Origin: Citrus sinensis
Lineage: Eukaryota; Streptophyta; Magnoliopsida; Sapindales; Rutaceae
NCBI RefSeq assembly: GCF_022201045.2
Contig: NC_068564.1
Coordinates: 26,751,001-26,815,000, forward strand
Direction of reading: 5' to 3'
Length of the DNA: 64,000 nt
Positions 11,396-20,972 of this stretch are shown piece by piece. Position numbers and translations under genes: made by a program. The first letter of the stretch is position 1; every line of letters starts with the position of its first letter. The notes beneath the pieces were generated by a model. That model saw nothing but the letters and a program-made list of their open reading frames with translations. It had not been told where the DNA came from and made no database searches.

Positions 11396-12060
11396 GCATT
11401 GAACAGGAATAGGCATCCGTTTGCCTTAGCGAAATTTTCGCAAAATTGCCTGCTGGTCTTCGGTGACCGAGCAGGAGTAGGCCCTTACTTGCCTTGGTAA
11501 AATCTTCGTAAATTTAGCTGCTGGTCTTTCGTTGACCGAGCAGAAGTAGGCACTGATTTGCCTTAGTAGAATTTTCGTAGCTTTAGCTGCTGGTCTTTCG
11601 TTGACCGAGCAGAAGTAGGCACTTACTTGCCTTGGTAAAATCTTCGTAAATTTAGCTGCTGGTCTTTCGTTGACCGAGCAGAAGTAGGCACTGATTTGCT
11701 TTAATAGAATTTTCGTAGCTTTAGCTGCTGGTCTTTCGTTGACCGAGCAAAAGTAGGCACTGATTTGCCTTAGTAGAATTTTCGTAGCTTTAGCTGTTGG
11801 TCTTTCGTTGACCGAGCAGAAGTAGGCACTTACTTGCCTTGGTAAAATCTTCGTAAATTTAGCTGCTGGTCTTTCGTTGACCGAGCAGAAGTAGGCACTG
11901 ATTTGCCTTAATAGAATTTTCGTAGCTTTAGCTGCTGGTCTTTCGTTGACCGAGCAGAAGTAGGCACTGATTTGTCTTAATAGAATTTTCGTAGCTTTAG
12001 CTGCTGGTCTTTCGTTGACCGAGCAGAAGTGGGCACTTACTTGCCTTGGTAAAATCTTTA
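11396..12060. repeat. 69-bp tandem array in the Ty3 element, two unit types
   Basis: The motif GACCGAGCAGAAGTAGGCAC recurs at exact 69-bp steps: its GACCGAG core starts at 11465, 11534, 11603, 11672, 11741, 11810, 11879, 11948 and 12017. A degenerate first unit begins at about 11396. Units are of two kinds, distinguished by TTACTTGCCTTGGTAAAATC (A) and TGATTTGCCTTAGTAGAATT (B), in the order A B A B B A B B A. The array lies between the integrase stop and the end of the antisense gene and contains no ORF. Confidence 0.95.
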
Positions 12061-12214
12061 TTGATTAGACTAGCAGGGGGATTTCTTGCTGAATTCATCT
12101 TTATTTGAAATTTGAATGCATTACAAGAATACTGAATACATACATGTGCAGCAAAGCCATGATGCAGTTAGCATAGATATCTTGTCAAAATGGGGATTTA
12201 GTAGAGCACTTTGC

Positions 12215-13573
12215 TTACTGGAAATACTTCTTCAGGTGTTCGGCGTTCCATGACCTCTGCACTTCTCGTCCATCTTGGTGCGCTAATTTATAGGCTCTTG
12301 GTCCAGTGGCTCGTATCACCCGGTACGGGCCTTCCCACTTCGGGCCAAGAGCGCCATGGTTAGGATCCCTGGTGTTCTGGTTCACCTTCCTAAGTACCCA
12401 ATCTCCTGCTCGGAACTGCCTCACGCGCACGCTCTTGTTGTAATAACGCATGACCCTTTGTTGGCACTGGGCCACTTTCTGCACTGCCCCTTCCCTTTTC
12501 TCCTCCAGCAGGTCTAGACTTAAGCAAATCTGCTCGTCATTTTGCTCCTTTGTGAAATATTCCGTCCGATGTGTTCCTACACCAACCTCTGCTGGGATTA
12601 CCGCCTCATGACCAAAAGCTAAAGCGAATGGTGTTTCTCCTGTGGCGGTTTTGTGAGTTGTCCTGTAGGCCCACAGTACTCCCGGTAGCTCGTCAACCCA
12701 AGCTCCCTTCTTCTCTCCCAATCTAGTCTTTAGGAGCTTCTTTATCACCTTGTTGGCTGCTTCCACTTGTCCGTTTGCCTGGGGGTGTGCGGGGGTGCAG
12801 AACTTCAGGTCCACCCCCAGGTTTCGGCAAAATTCCCTGAAGTTGCCGTTGTCAAATTGCCTCCCATTGTCTGTGATGATGGCGTAGGGGATCCCATATC
12901 TGCAGATGATATTTTTCCAAATAAAATTTGTTGTCTTCCTCTCTGTGATCTGGCTGAGGACTCCTACTTCCACCCACTTGGTGAAGTAGTCTATTGCCAC
13001 AATTGCATGTGTCGCCGCTCCTCGTCCCTTAGGCAATGGACCAATCAAGTCGATTCCCCATTGAGCGAAAGACCACGGGGATGTCATAGCCGTCAGCTTT
13101 TCCGGGGGTTGTGCAGGAACCTCGGAGAAGCTTTGGCATGTTTTACAATTCTTTGCCATCCTTTTGGCATCCTGGTGCATGGTTGGCCAGAAGTATCCTT
13201 GCCAGAGTGCCTTGAAGGCCAAAGTTCTTGCTCCCGAGTGATTGCCGCATATTCCCTCATGAATTTCTCTCAGCACATAATTCGCCTCCTCATCATCCAA
13301 ACATCTCAAAAGGGGCAAGGTGAACCCTCGGCGGTACAGCACTCCATCCAGTAGCGTATACCTTGCTGCTCGGCATTTTAATTTTCTTGCTTGCCTTTTG
13401 TCCTCTGGTAAAACTCCATCGCTGACATATGCGCGAATCGGGTCCATCCAGGATTCTCCAATACTTATTCTCATCACCTCTGCTTCTTCCTCAATACTTG
13501 GTGAGGTCCTTACCTCTAGTGGAATTGACTTCGGTAATTTAGGATCTGCAATGGCTGCCATCCTAGCCAGCAT
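12215..13573 (-). pseudogene. Integrase of the Ty3 element
   Basis: 452 codons in the same frame as RT. The HHCC zinc finger (IHEGICGNH ... CKTCQ) precedes the catalytic core: AQWGIDLIGPLP (first Asp), ITDNGRQF (second Asp) and ANGQVEAANK (Glu). A GPY/F-type region (LGPKWEGPYRVI) and a short tail (HLKKYFQ) follow, with no chromodomain. The enzyme joins element DNA to the host genome and makes the 5-bp TSD seen here. Confidence 0.95.
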
Positions 13574-13603
13574 ATCTGCTCGGAAGTTCTCATTCCGGGA
13601 AAT

Positions 13604-15301
13604 CTACTTTACCTCCACTGCTTGGAAAAGCCCAACCATCTGCTTCGCCTTCTTTAAATAAAGACCCATCTTCTCTCCCCTTGCTTGGAACTGATCATTG
13701 AGCTGATTACACACCAGTTGGGAATCTGCTCGAATTTCTACCCTCTCTGCTCTTAGAGCGTGTGCAAGTCCGAGCCCGGTGATAAAGGCCTCATATTCAG
13801 CTTGGTTGTTTGTGAGCTGAAAGTCAAACTTCATTGCATATGTTATTTCGGTTCCTTCTGGGCTTCGTATTACAACTCCTGCTCCGGATCCTTGCTCACT
13901 GCATGATCCGTCAACCATTACCAACCACAACCCCTCTGGTTTCTCCTGCTCTGCTGCTTGCTCCTCCCGAATTTCTTTCCCTGTATCGGCTCGGTCAACC
14001 ATAAATTCAGCCAGAGCTTGGGCCTTGATTGCTCCTCGAGGCCTGTAGGAGAGGTCGAACTCACTTAGCTCTACGGACCATTTTACTAGTCGACCCGATG
14101 CATCTGGTTTTTGAAGCGTTTGCCGAAGTGGCTGGTCGGTCATAACAATAACCTGATGGGCCTGAAAATATGGTCGGAGTTTTCGTGCTGCCGTTATTAG
14201 AGCTAGCGCCCACTTCTCCATCAATGGGTATCTAGTTTCCGCCTCTACCAAGGCCTTGCTCGTGTAGTATACCGGATGTTGCTTTCCTTCTTCTTCCCTG
14301 ACTAATACCGAGCTAGTAGCCCATTTAGAGATTGCTAAGTACAGCAACAGTTGGTCACCCTCTCTTAAAGTCGATAACAATGGGGCCCGGGTTAGGTATT
14401 CCTTCAGCTGCCCAAATGCTTCCTCACATTCCGATGTCCACTCCATCTTTTTCCCTTTCTTTATGGTTTGGAAGAAAGGGTGGCGTTTATCTGTGGCCCG
14501 CGAGATGAATCGGTTTAGTGCTGCCAACTTCCCTGTAAGGCTTTGCACCTCCTTAACTGTTCGTGGGGACCTCATTTCTGTCACCGCCCGTATTTTCTCC
14601 GGGTTGGCCTCGATCCCTCGGTGGCTTACCAGGAATCCTAAAAATTTGCCCGAGCTGACCCCAAATGCACATTTCTTCGGGTTTAGTTTCATCTCATACT
14701 TCCTCAGTAATTCAAAGGTCTCTTCTAGATGCTTCACATGATCCGTCGGCTCTTTGAACTTTGTAATCATATCATCCACATATACCTCCATAGTGTATCC
14801 AATCAACGGTTTGAAGATCTTGTTTACCAACCTTTGATAGGTGGCTCCTGCATTTTTTAGGCCGAAAGGCATTACCCTGTAGCAAAACAAACCCATGTTA
14901 GTTATAAAGGCAGTGCTTTCCTCATCCTGCTCGTCCATGGGTATCTGGTTGTATCCAGAAAAGGCATCCATGAAACTGAGCAGACTGTGACCTGCTGTTG
15001 AATCCACCAGCTGATCTATTTGGGGTAGGGGAAAACTGTCCTTTGGGCATGCCTTATTGAGGTCCATGAAATCCACACACATTCTCCACTTCCCGTTGGC
15101 CTTTTTTACCAGGACTACATTTGAAATCCATTCTGGGTACTTGGCCTCCCTTATAAATCCTGCTTTCAACAACTTCTCCACCTCGGCGTTTATGGCCTCG
15201 TACCTTTCCTGGTTGCAGCATCTCCTCTTCTGTCTCACCGGCCTTGCCCCCTTCTTGAATGCCAACTTGTGGCAAGCTACCCCGCGATTAATTCCGGGCA
15301 T
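13604..15301 (-). pseudogene. Reverse transcriptase and RNase H of the Ty3 element
   Basis: 565 codons. RT motifs in order: SNVVLVKKANGKWRMCVDF, DAFSGYNQI, VMPFGLKNAGATYQ, and the catalytic YVDDMI. A linker homologous to the Ty3 RNase H (LLYLAISKWATSSVLVREE) is followed by a second, archaeal-type RNase H (MVDGSCSEQGSGAGVVI ... RADSQLVCNQL). This second domain is a known trait of the Tat group. The stop at 13604-13606 is a nonsense mutation, because the same frame continues into the integrase. Confidence 0.93.
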
Positions 15302-15337
15302 ATCTTCATGAGACCAGGCGAATATATCCGCATGAGA

Positions 15338-17044
15338 CTATAGGCAATTTACCAGCTCGCCTTTTACTGCCCCAACCAATCCTGACCCGATCTTCACTAC
15401 TCTGCTCGGGTTGCTTTTGCTTACCGCAACTTCCTCCAGTTTCTCAACAGGCTCTTGGCGGCCCTTTTTAGACTCTCCTCGATTATCTAGAGAAGTAACC
15501 TGTAGTGTCTCCTTGGCCGCCGTAGCATAACAACTCCTTGCCATCCTCTGGTCGCCTTTTACTACGCCAACCACCCCATTTATTCTGTATTTCAGCGCCA
15601 AGTAATGCGTGGATACAACGCATTGGCTTATCCTCATGAATGGTCTTCCCAGTATCATCTGGTAAGGGCTTCTTTCCTCTACCACGACGAAGTCCAGCAT
15701 CATCGTTCGTTTAAATGGCTTTGTCCCCACCGTAATCGGGAGTTCAATGATCCCCAAGGGAGTTAACCGTCCCCCTTCAAATCCTTTTAAGGAAGTATTT
15801 GTCCGCTCCAGCTTTAAATCTGAAATCCCCATATCATCTAGGGCTGACTTAAATAGAATGTCAACTGAACTGCCCGTGTCCACCAGTATTCGCCGCAATT
15901 CTGTGCTAGCCACTGATGCTTTAATTACTAGTGCATCCTCATGAGGATACAAAATACCCTCTTCATCCTCATCCGTCCACATAATGGGAACTTGTCGCAC
16001 TTTTGCCTTCTTGGTTGCTGGCAAATTGAAAAGCACTTCTTTGCTAGTCAGGGCGTATCTCCCATAGTTTTTCCGTGCCCTGTTCGAATCTCCGGCCAAT
16101 GTTGGCCCTCCTGCTATCACACGGATGGTCGGCTGTTCACGTTCCAGATCCCTCTCAACTCCTTCATCCCGTGTGTACTGTGATTCCATGACAGGGGATG
16201 TTCCATCTACATACTCGTCCAAGTATCGGTTCCTCACTAAGTCCTCCACCTGAATCTTCAGGTCACGACATTGGCTGATAGTGTGACCGTGAGTGTCGTG
16301 GAACTTGCAGAATCTGCTCTTATCCCGTCGGTGAGTCGGTTTTGTTATTGGGGCTGGAGGGTACAGTAGGCCTCGTCCCTCGATCCTCTCATACAATTCC
16401 TCCATGGAGATCTTTAGTGGAGTGTATTGTCTATATGTCAAGCTTTGGTCTACCAGCTGAACTGCTCGGCTATCATGAACGTCACCTCGGGCTGGCATAG
16501 TCGCTAACTGATCTGGTTTTCTAGCCCTGGAATTGGTTGCATATAATGCTCTGGGATTGTTATGATAGGGGTCGGCAGCCATCTGCCGGAATTCTCGCTG
16601 CCGATCCGGGAATGGAGGACGTGGAGGTTGAGCCCGATTGTGTTGGAACTGTTGTGATCTCGGAGCTATGGGGTAAGGGCGGGATCGAGCTGATGTTCCG
16701 CCCCTTACTGAGGGTTCCCCAGCTCGCTTTGCCGACCCGCTCCCATTTGGAGTTCTCCTTTCCTTTCGTCTCAGCTCCTTCAGCTGTTCATTCTTTATCT
16801 TTGCCGATTTTTCTTCTTCGATTTCGATATCTCTCTTTGCCTGCTCATATCCTGCTGAATAATTCTGCACCAGGGGGCTTCTCAGGTTATACCATAGCCG
16901 GCCTATCCTCACACCCTCCTTTAAACCCCTTAACGCCTGCGGGTGATTGAAAGCTCCTAAATCAAGTACGGCTCGGTGGTATCGCTTTACAAAATCCCGT
17001 AGGGACTCGTGCTCCTCCTGTTTCATCCCCATCAGTTCCATCAT
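15338..17044 (-). pseudogene. Gag C-terminal part and aspartic protease of the Ty3 element
   Basis: 568 open codons. The first 60 finish the gag domain (ESLRDFVKRYHRAVLDLG). A basic linker follows, then a zinc-binding-like stretch (CKFHDTHGHTISQC), then the retropepsin active site DTGSSVDILF and the flap region ending ILGRPFM. The frame stops at the TAG at 15338-15340 and resumes directly with the conserved pre-RT segment (DIFAWSHEDMPGI). So one nonsense codon separates protease from RT; the border is not natural. Confidence 0.9.
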
Positions 17045-17203
17045 GTCGTCCTCTGGGGCTACTGCCCCTCAGAACTGCTCGGCCAACTCCTGGCACATCT
17101 GCTCATACCCCTTTATACTTCCTCGGTGCAGCTTGCGGTACTATTCTCGAGCTCGTCCTTCTAGTGTCAACGGGAACGCCCTGCACCTCTGAGCTGATGT
17201 CAG

Positions 17204-17908
17204 CCCCTACACACCCGTCATATCGTTGAAACGCTCAATGTGCACCAGTGGGTCACTTCGCCCGGAGTATTTGAGGTCGGGAAAGCAGAAATCTCTTGGG
17301 ATTATGGTACCCATGATCTCAGTTGATAACGGAGATTCTTCATCTAACATTATCCTCCAACTCGGGGGCTTTCTCTTGCCCTGTATCTCCTCTATCACCT
17401 GCGCCAACCTGCGCACCTCCCCCTCCAATTCTATAGCACGGTTAGGATCACGCGCAGCTATCTGGTCTCGCTCCTGCTCGGCGTTCTGCAACTGTTGTCT
17501 GAGCTCTCCTTCATCGACACTGGCACCTCGGCCTGTATTTTCCAGTACCCGTCCGGGGCGAGGTTGGTCTCTCCCTTCATCCCCGTGTTATCCTGGGACC
17601 TGACCAGTACTTCTGTGGGGATGCACCCCATTAGGTTGGTCTGCGGGCGGAGGAATGTCCTCGACTCTACGTCTCCGGAGGCTGGGTTCTGCTCCGACTT
17701 CATCTCTTCCCACGGGGGTTTCACAATCCCTTCTCCGCTCATCCCTCAGCTCAAACAATATGGACGCGAGAGTTTCCATTTGTTTCTCCATCCGCTCCAA
17801 TCTGTCTTGCATCATCCTCTCTCGGGCTTCATTCGCAATTTCCCGGAGAGTGATTGTTTCCACCGTTTCATTGTCCTCCCTCAAAGTATCCTTTCTTGAC
17901 ACATCCAT
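17204..17908 (-). pseudogene. Gag N-terminal part of the Ty3 element
   Basis: This region is open apart from TAA 17588-17590 and TAG 17207-17209. It begins MDVSRKDTLRE, followed by a charged helical region (RMMQDRLERMEKQMETLASI) likely to be a coiled coil, an arginine/proline-rich linker, and the start of the conserved gag domain (PDLKYSGRSDPLVHIERFND). It makes up the capsid-forming part of the polyprotein. Stops at 17141 and 17069 lie in the centre of the same domain further downstream. Confidence 0.85.
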
Positions 17909-17964
17909 ATCTGATCGTTCGTTGCTTCTCCGGTAACTGCTAATTTGGTGGTAGCTTTTTATTC

Positions 17965-17988
17965 AACTCCCCACAGACGGCGCCAAAA
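17965..17988 (-). other. Primer-binding site of the Ty3 element
   Basis: Immediately inside the 5' LTR, the minus strand reads TTTGGCGCCGTCTGTGGGG. The TGGCGCC start is the complement of a tRNA 3' end carrying CCA and is the usual form in plant Ty3/gypsy elements. I do not assign the exact tRNA. Confidence 0.8.
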
Positions 17989-18652
17989 TGTTGATGCCGA
18001 AATCTGCTCGTCCTTAGACCGACCAGATTCTTTCACCAACGTTTAAGTTATCAACTGCTGCACGAACCGCTAAGGTTGGAATCACCCTCCTTTCTCTCAC
18101 TAGACCTGCGTTCACCGAAAACGAATCAGAGACGCTGGTGGTTTTGCCGGCGTAAACCCTCCGATGCCTAAGTTAGCACAAGGTGTTTACGGGAAAACAG
18201 TGTAATTTGGATTTAAGGTGTTTGTTAGAAATTTGTAAGGAAATGGCCTGGTTGCAATTTGGCAGCGTTTTCCCCCTTTTCCGTTTTTCTCTCCTTTTCT
18301 TCGTCGATTTCTTCTTCTTTTATAGTCGCTGTCCCCACGTTCCCGTTTGCCCTTCATCCCACCTTTTTTGGGCAGTGGCAGCCCCTCATGGGACTCTAAC
18401 TGCTGCATCATGGGCAAACGTGGGATCTCGCATCTCCCGCAACGGTTCTGGGAAAGCGCAACTGCCGCGATTCTGTGAGATCGTGCTTCCGCTTTCTGGG
18501 GTACGGGTACCGGCTCGGTATATACCTCTGATCAGTATTCGTCTTGGCTCGACTCGTGTTGCCCCTGCTCTGCTCGTACCATTTGGCTGAGGTGATTCAT
18601 GCCGGGGTGGAAATAGTAGCATGACCGACCTGGTGCTTTTATTTACTTAACA
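17989..18652 (-). repeat. 5' LTR of the Ty3/gypsy element
   Basis: 664 bp with TGTT...AACA ends, followed by the TSD GTCAA (18653-18657). A TATAAAAG on the minus strand (18324-18317) is the probable promoter. By-eye comparison with the other LTR finds about ten substitutions, eight of them transitions. Confidence 0.97.
18317..18324 (-). promoter_or_regulatory. LTR TATA box
   Basis: TATAAAAG on the minus strand inside the 5' LTR, about 330 bp from the PBS. It is conserved in the 3' LTR and would drive the genomic transcript leftwards. Confidence 0.4.
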
Positions 18653-19135
18653 GTCAAGATGCTGTAGATTAGACAGATTTGCAAGTTGGTGAGGAATCAT
18701 TCCCAAAAAGCCGGCACTTGAAAGATCAAGGTAGCTTAAATTCACCATGGAACCAAGAAATGGAGGAATCTGAATTCCTCCAAAGTCATTAAAGCTTAAG
18801 TCCAAGTAAACCAAATGCTTTAAATGAAGCAAAGAGGGACTTATCTTACCACCCAACATTGATATCTGGGAAGGATTATTTCTGAGTTGAAGCATACGGA
18901 CATGGCCTGTGAAGTTGTCACAGACAACACCAGCCCATGTGCAGCAATCTTCTTCATCACCAATCCAACTGGCAAGCCGGTTCGAAGGATCTATGAGATC
19001 TTGCTTGAACCTTAAAAGTGCCTCTCTCTCACTCCCCATGCAAGCCACATAAGAGCTTCCATTGCAGAAGCTAATATTGATGGTTGCTATGGCAAGTAAT
19101 AACTTGAGAAAAAGCAGGGCAACAACTTCACTCAT
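18653..19135 (-). pseudogene. RLP fragment 1: signal peptide, LRR N-cap, first LRRs
   Basis: 161 codons starting [12 protein letters not shown] hydrophobic signal peptide (residues 1 to about 22) precedes the LRR N-terminal cap with paired cysteines ([17 protein letters not shown] ... [12 protein letters not shown]), then the first LRRs ([18 protein letters not shown]). It is about 75% similar by eye to the paralogue N-terminus. The frame enters the Ty3 LTR at the TSD and resumes without loss at 7877. Confidence 0.93.
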
Positions 19136-20940
19136 GGTTGAATGGTTTAATTTCATAATAATAAGAAAATCGGTCTGGGTGAATCTCCCTTGGTTAGCAT
19201 ACAATAGGCTGTTTATAATGACCACGATTTCCACGTATAAGTTGCAGGAAGTTTCTGCGAGTAATTAAAATGCAGGAAATTATACAGTATATTCAAAGAA
19301 TTTTAATTGTAATGGGTCCAGAAGTAAAGGAATAGACTTTTAAGTCTATTCGAGAGTTTATTTTTTGGGTAAACCCTCAACGTCTCTTCTGATTCGGAAG
19401 TTCTGAAATTTCGTATATCATTTAATAATTGTTAAAAACAAAAAAAAATGTAAAGAATGCTAGTTAAGTTTTTGATTAGCGAGCTGGAGGTCCAAGAGCT
19501 CCATGGACAACAAGAACATTGACATTGAACATCAATCAGTTGATGTTATTACATGGGGTTAACGGGCCGGGTGGTTCTTATCAAATCGTTTCTTTAAGTT
19601 CTATTAATTCCACATGATATTGTTTCCTAATTATGTAATTATTAACTATTACTAATCGTTCAATCTAAGTGTGGAATTTTTCTTTTTTTTTTTTCCGTAC
19701 ATTGATATTTGACAGTAAAAATTCTACTAATATTATCAGATCTCTACTGAAACTAACTTAAATCATAAATATTATGATATAACCTAGAGTTCTTCCTTCA
19801 CTATCGGGAGTTGAGTCCGATGCTTCCTGGGACTTGGAGTCAATACTAACAAGAAACTATATATTTATTTATTTCTTTTTCGTGCAGGTCCCGCACTTTT
19901 TAACGTATTAGTTGAAGTTTTTGCTTTTGAGTGTGTATTTTTATAGACTCAAGTCAAGTCAAGGCTTAATTAATGTATAACAATTATTGAATTGTATACT
20001 TTTAGAGTAATTTCTACATATGCAGGCAAGAAAGACTAAATGGAAAAATGCCAACCGGGAAACTCTACGTGAAGATCAAAGAAACCACAAGGAAAGTCAT
20101 TACTCATGACTTATACATATAAAATAAATAAATTAATGGTTTCTTATCAGTCAGTTGCATGTAACGTGGGCTGATATTATGGCTAAGCCATTTAGTCCCC
20201 AAAGACAAAATTTATGGCTTGTGGCTTGTTATCATCTCCTTTATCATAAAGGTAAATCGTTTTTTGGGGCCAGTATGCTTATAACTAAATCGTCCCGAGG
20301 ATATGAATAATGGTGATTGGAATTAGATGAAGAATTTGAAAAGAATTTCATCCTCCCAAATCAAGAAGATTATGAGCTAAAATTAAGACAATTATGACAT
20401 TCATATTGCCATTTTTCTTACTTAATTCTCTATTGATTGCAGCTGAGTTCTGTAATTTGGCCTCCTTCCTGACTACTCATTTTCTCATTTTCCCTATCTT
20501 TAACGGTTCTAATTCTTAACCTGTAGTAGACACTCTTGCCCTATTTATGTATCCAAATGATTAGTGATCACAAACCCCCCCCCCCCTCCAAAAAAAATTA
20601 TTGATCTATTTTTAGTTTATTTTATGTTTTTTTTTTAATATGCCGACTCCTTTGAACTTCTCCACATTCAATTATTCAAACTAATCGGCATAGTTTATTA
20701 CGGGTAAAACAAGATGCATCAGAACTATGCAGTTCAGCATCTGAATTTTTTTTTCATTCTTCTAATTAAGTTGTTATTGGATAATTCAATTCTCTCTCAT
20801 CTACATGGATTTTATCCAATAACGAGTGTTCTTATTTGAGCCAAAGCTCAATTACTTATTATTATTATTATTTTTTTTCAATTTTATGTTACCCATCTCT
20901 GAACAAACAATTGAAGTGCGAAATTTTTTTTTCCAACAAC
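19136..20940. other. Intergenic region between the two RLP genes
   Basis: AT-rich upstream flank of the RLP pseudogene and downstream flank of the intact-length paralogue. It contains homopolymer tracts (T10 at about 19683, C12 at about 20576, T9 at about 20627). No ORF with recognisable motifs and no element ends were seen. Confidence 0.5.
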
Positions 20941-20972
20941 AATGAGCATCTTTTATTAAGAAATAAGAACTC

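Larger units (their letters stand above)
12215..17908 (-). pseudogene. Ty3/gypsy gag-pol polyprotein, one frame with six stop codons
   Basis: From ATG 17908 to the stop at 12215 there are 1898 codons in one frame with no indel. The frame is interrupted by TAA 17588-17590, TAG 17207-17209, TAG 17141-17143, TGA 17069-17071, TAG 15338-15340 and TAG 13604-13606. Gag spans about 17908-16400 (coiled-coil N-terminus, then the retrotransposon gag domain with the RDFVKRYH motif) and includes C-x-H-type residues near KFHDTHGHTISQC. Protease has VDTGSSVDILF at about 15880. RT has YVDDMI at about 14775. RNase H has VDGSCSEQGSG at about 13910 and an RADSQ aspartate. Integrase has an HHCC zinc finger, then aspartates in GIDLIGP and ITDNGRQ, and the glutamate in GQVEAANK. 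It ends without a chromodomain. The lesions mean this copy cannot supply its own enzymes. Confidence 0.93.
7883..18652 (-). mobile_element. Full-length Ty3/gypsy LTR retrotransposon, Tat/Retand-like
   Basis: A 10,770-bp element with two 664-bp LTRs starting TGTT and ending AACA, and a perfect 5-bp TSD GTCAA (7878-7882 and 18653-18657). Order on the minus strand: 5' LTR, primer-binding site, gag, protease, RT, RNase H, integrase, tandem-repeat array, antisense gene, polypurine tract, 3' LTR. The pol order (integrase last) defines Ty3/gypsy. The absence of a chromodomain and the extra antisense ORF between pol and the 3' LTR are typical of the Tat/Ogre/Retand group. The LTRs differ at about ten positions by eye (about 1.5%), so the insertion is young. 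It interrupts the RLP gene in an LRR codon pair (L-D). Confidence 0.97.
485..19135 (-). pseudogene. LRR receptor-like protein gene split by three transposon insertions
   Basis: A single cell-surface LRR receptor-like protein (EIX2/Cf-type RLP family: signal peptide, extracellular LRRs, one transmembrane helix, short cytosolic tail, no kinase) is spread over four pieces: 19135-18653, 7877-6682, 3268-3228 and 1706-485. Each break falls at the TSD of a mobile element. Counting each TSD once, the pieces total 2942 nt, one short of 981 codons. The missing base fits the single frameshift at about 7624-7635. The pieces line up in order with the paralogue at 20973-23855. An in-frame ATG at 19156 is an alternative start; 19135 matches the paralogue start. 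The host reading frame has few lesions, which suggests the gene was lost recently, by insertion. Splicing out of the insertions is very unlikely because none sits within intron borders. Confidence 0.93.

Noticed and set aside
20569..20590. C12 tract
   Set aside because: Simple homopolymer in AT-rich intergenic sequence with no associated feature.
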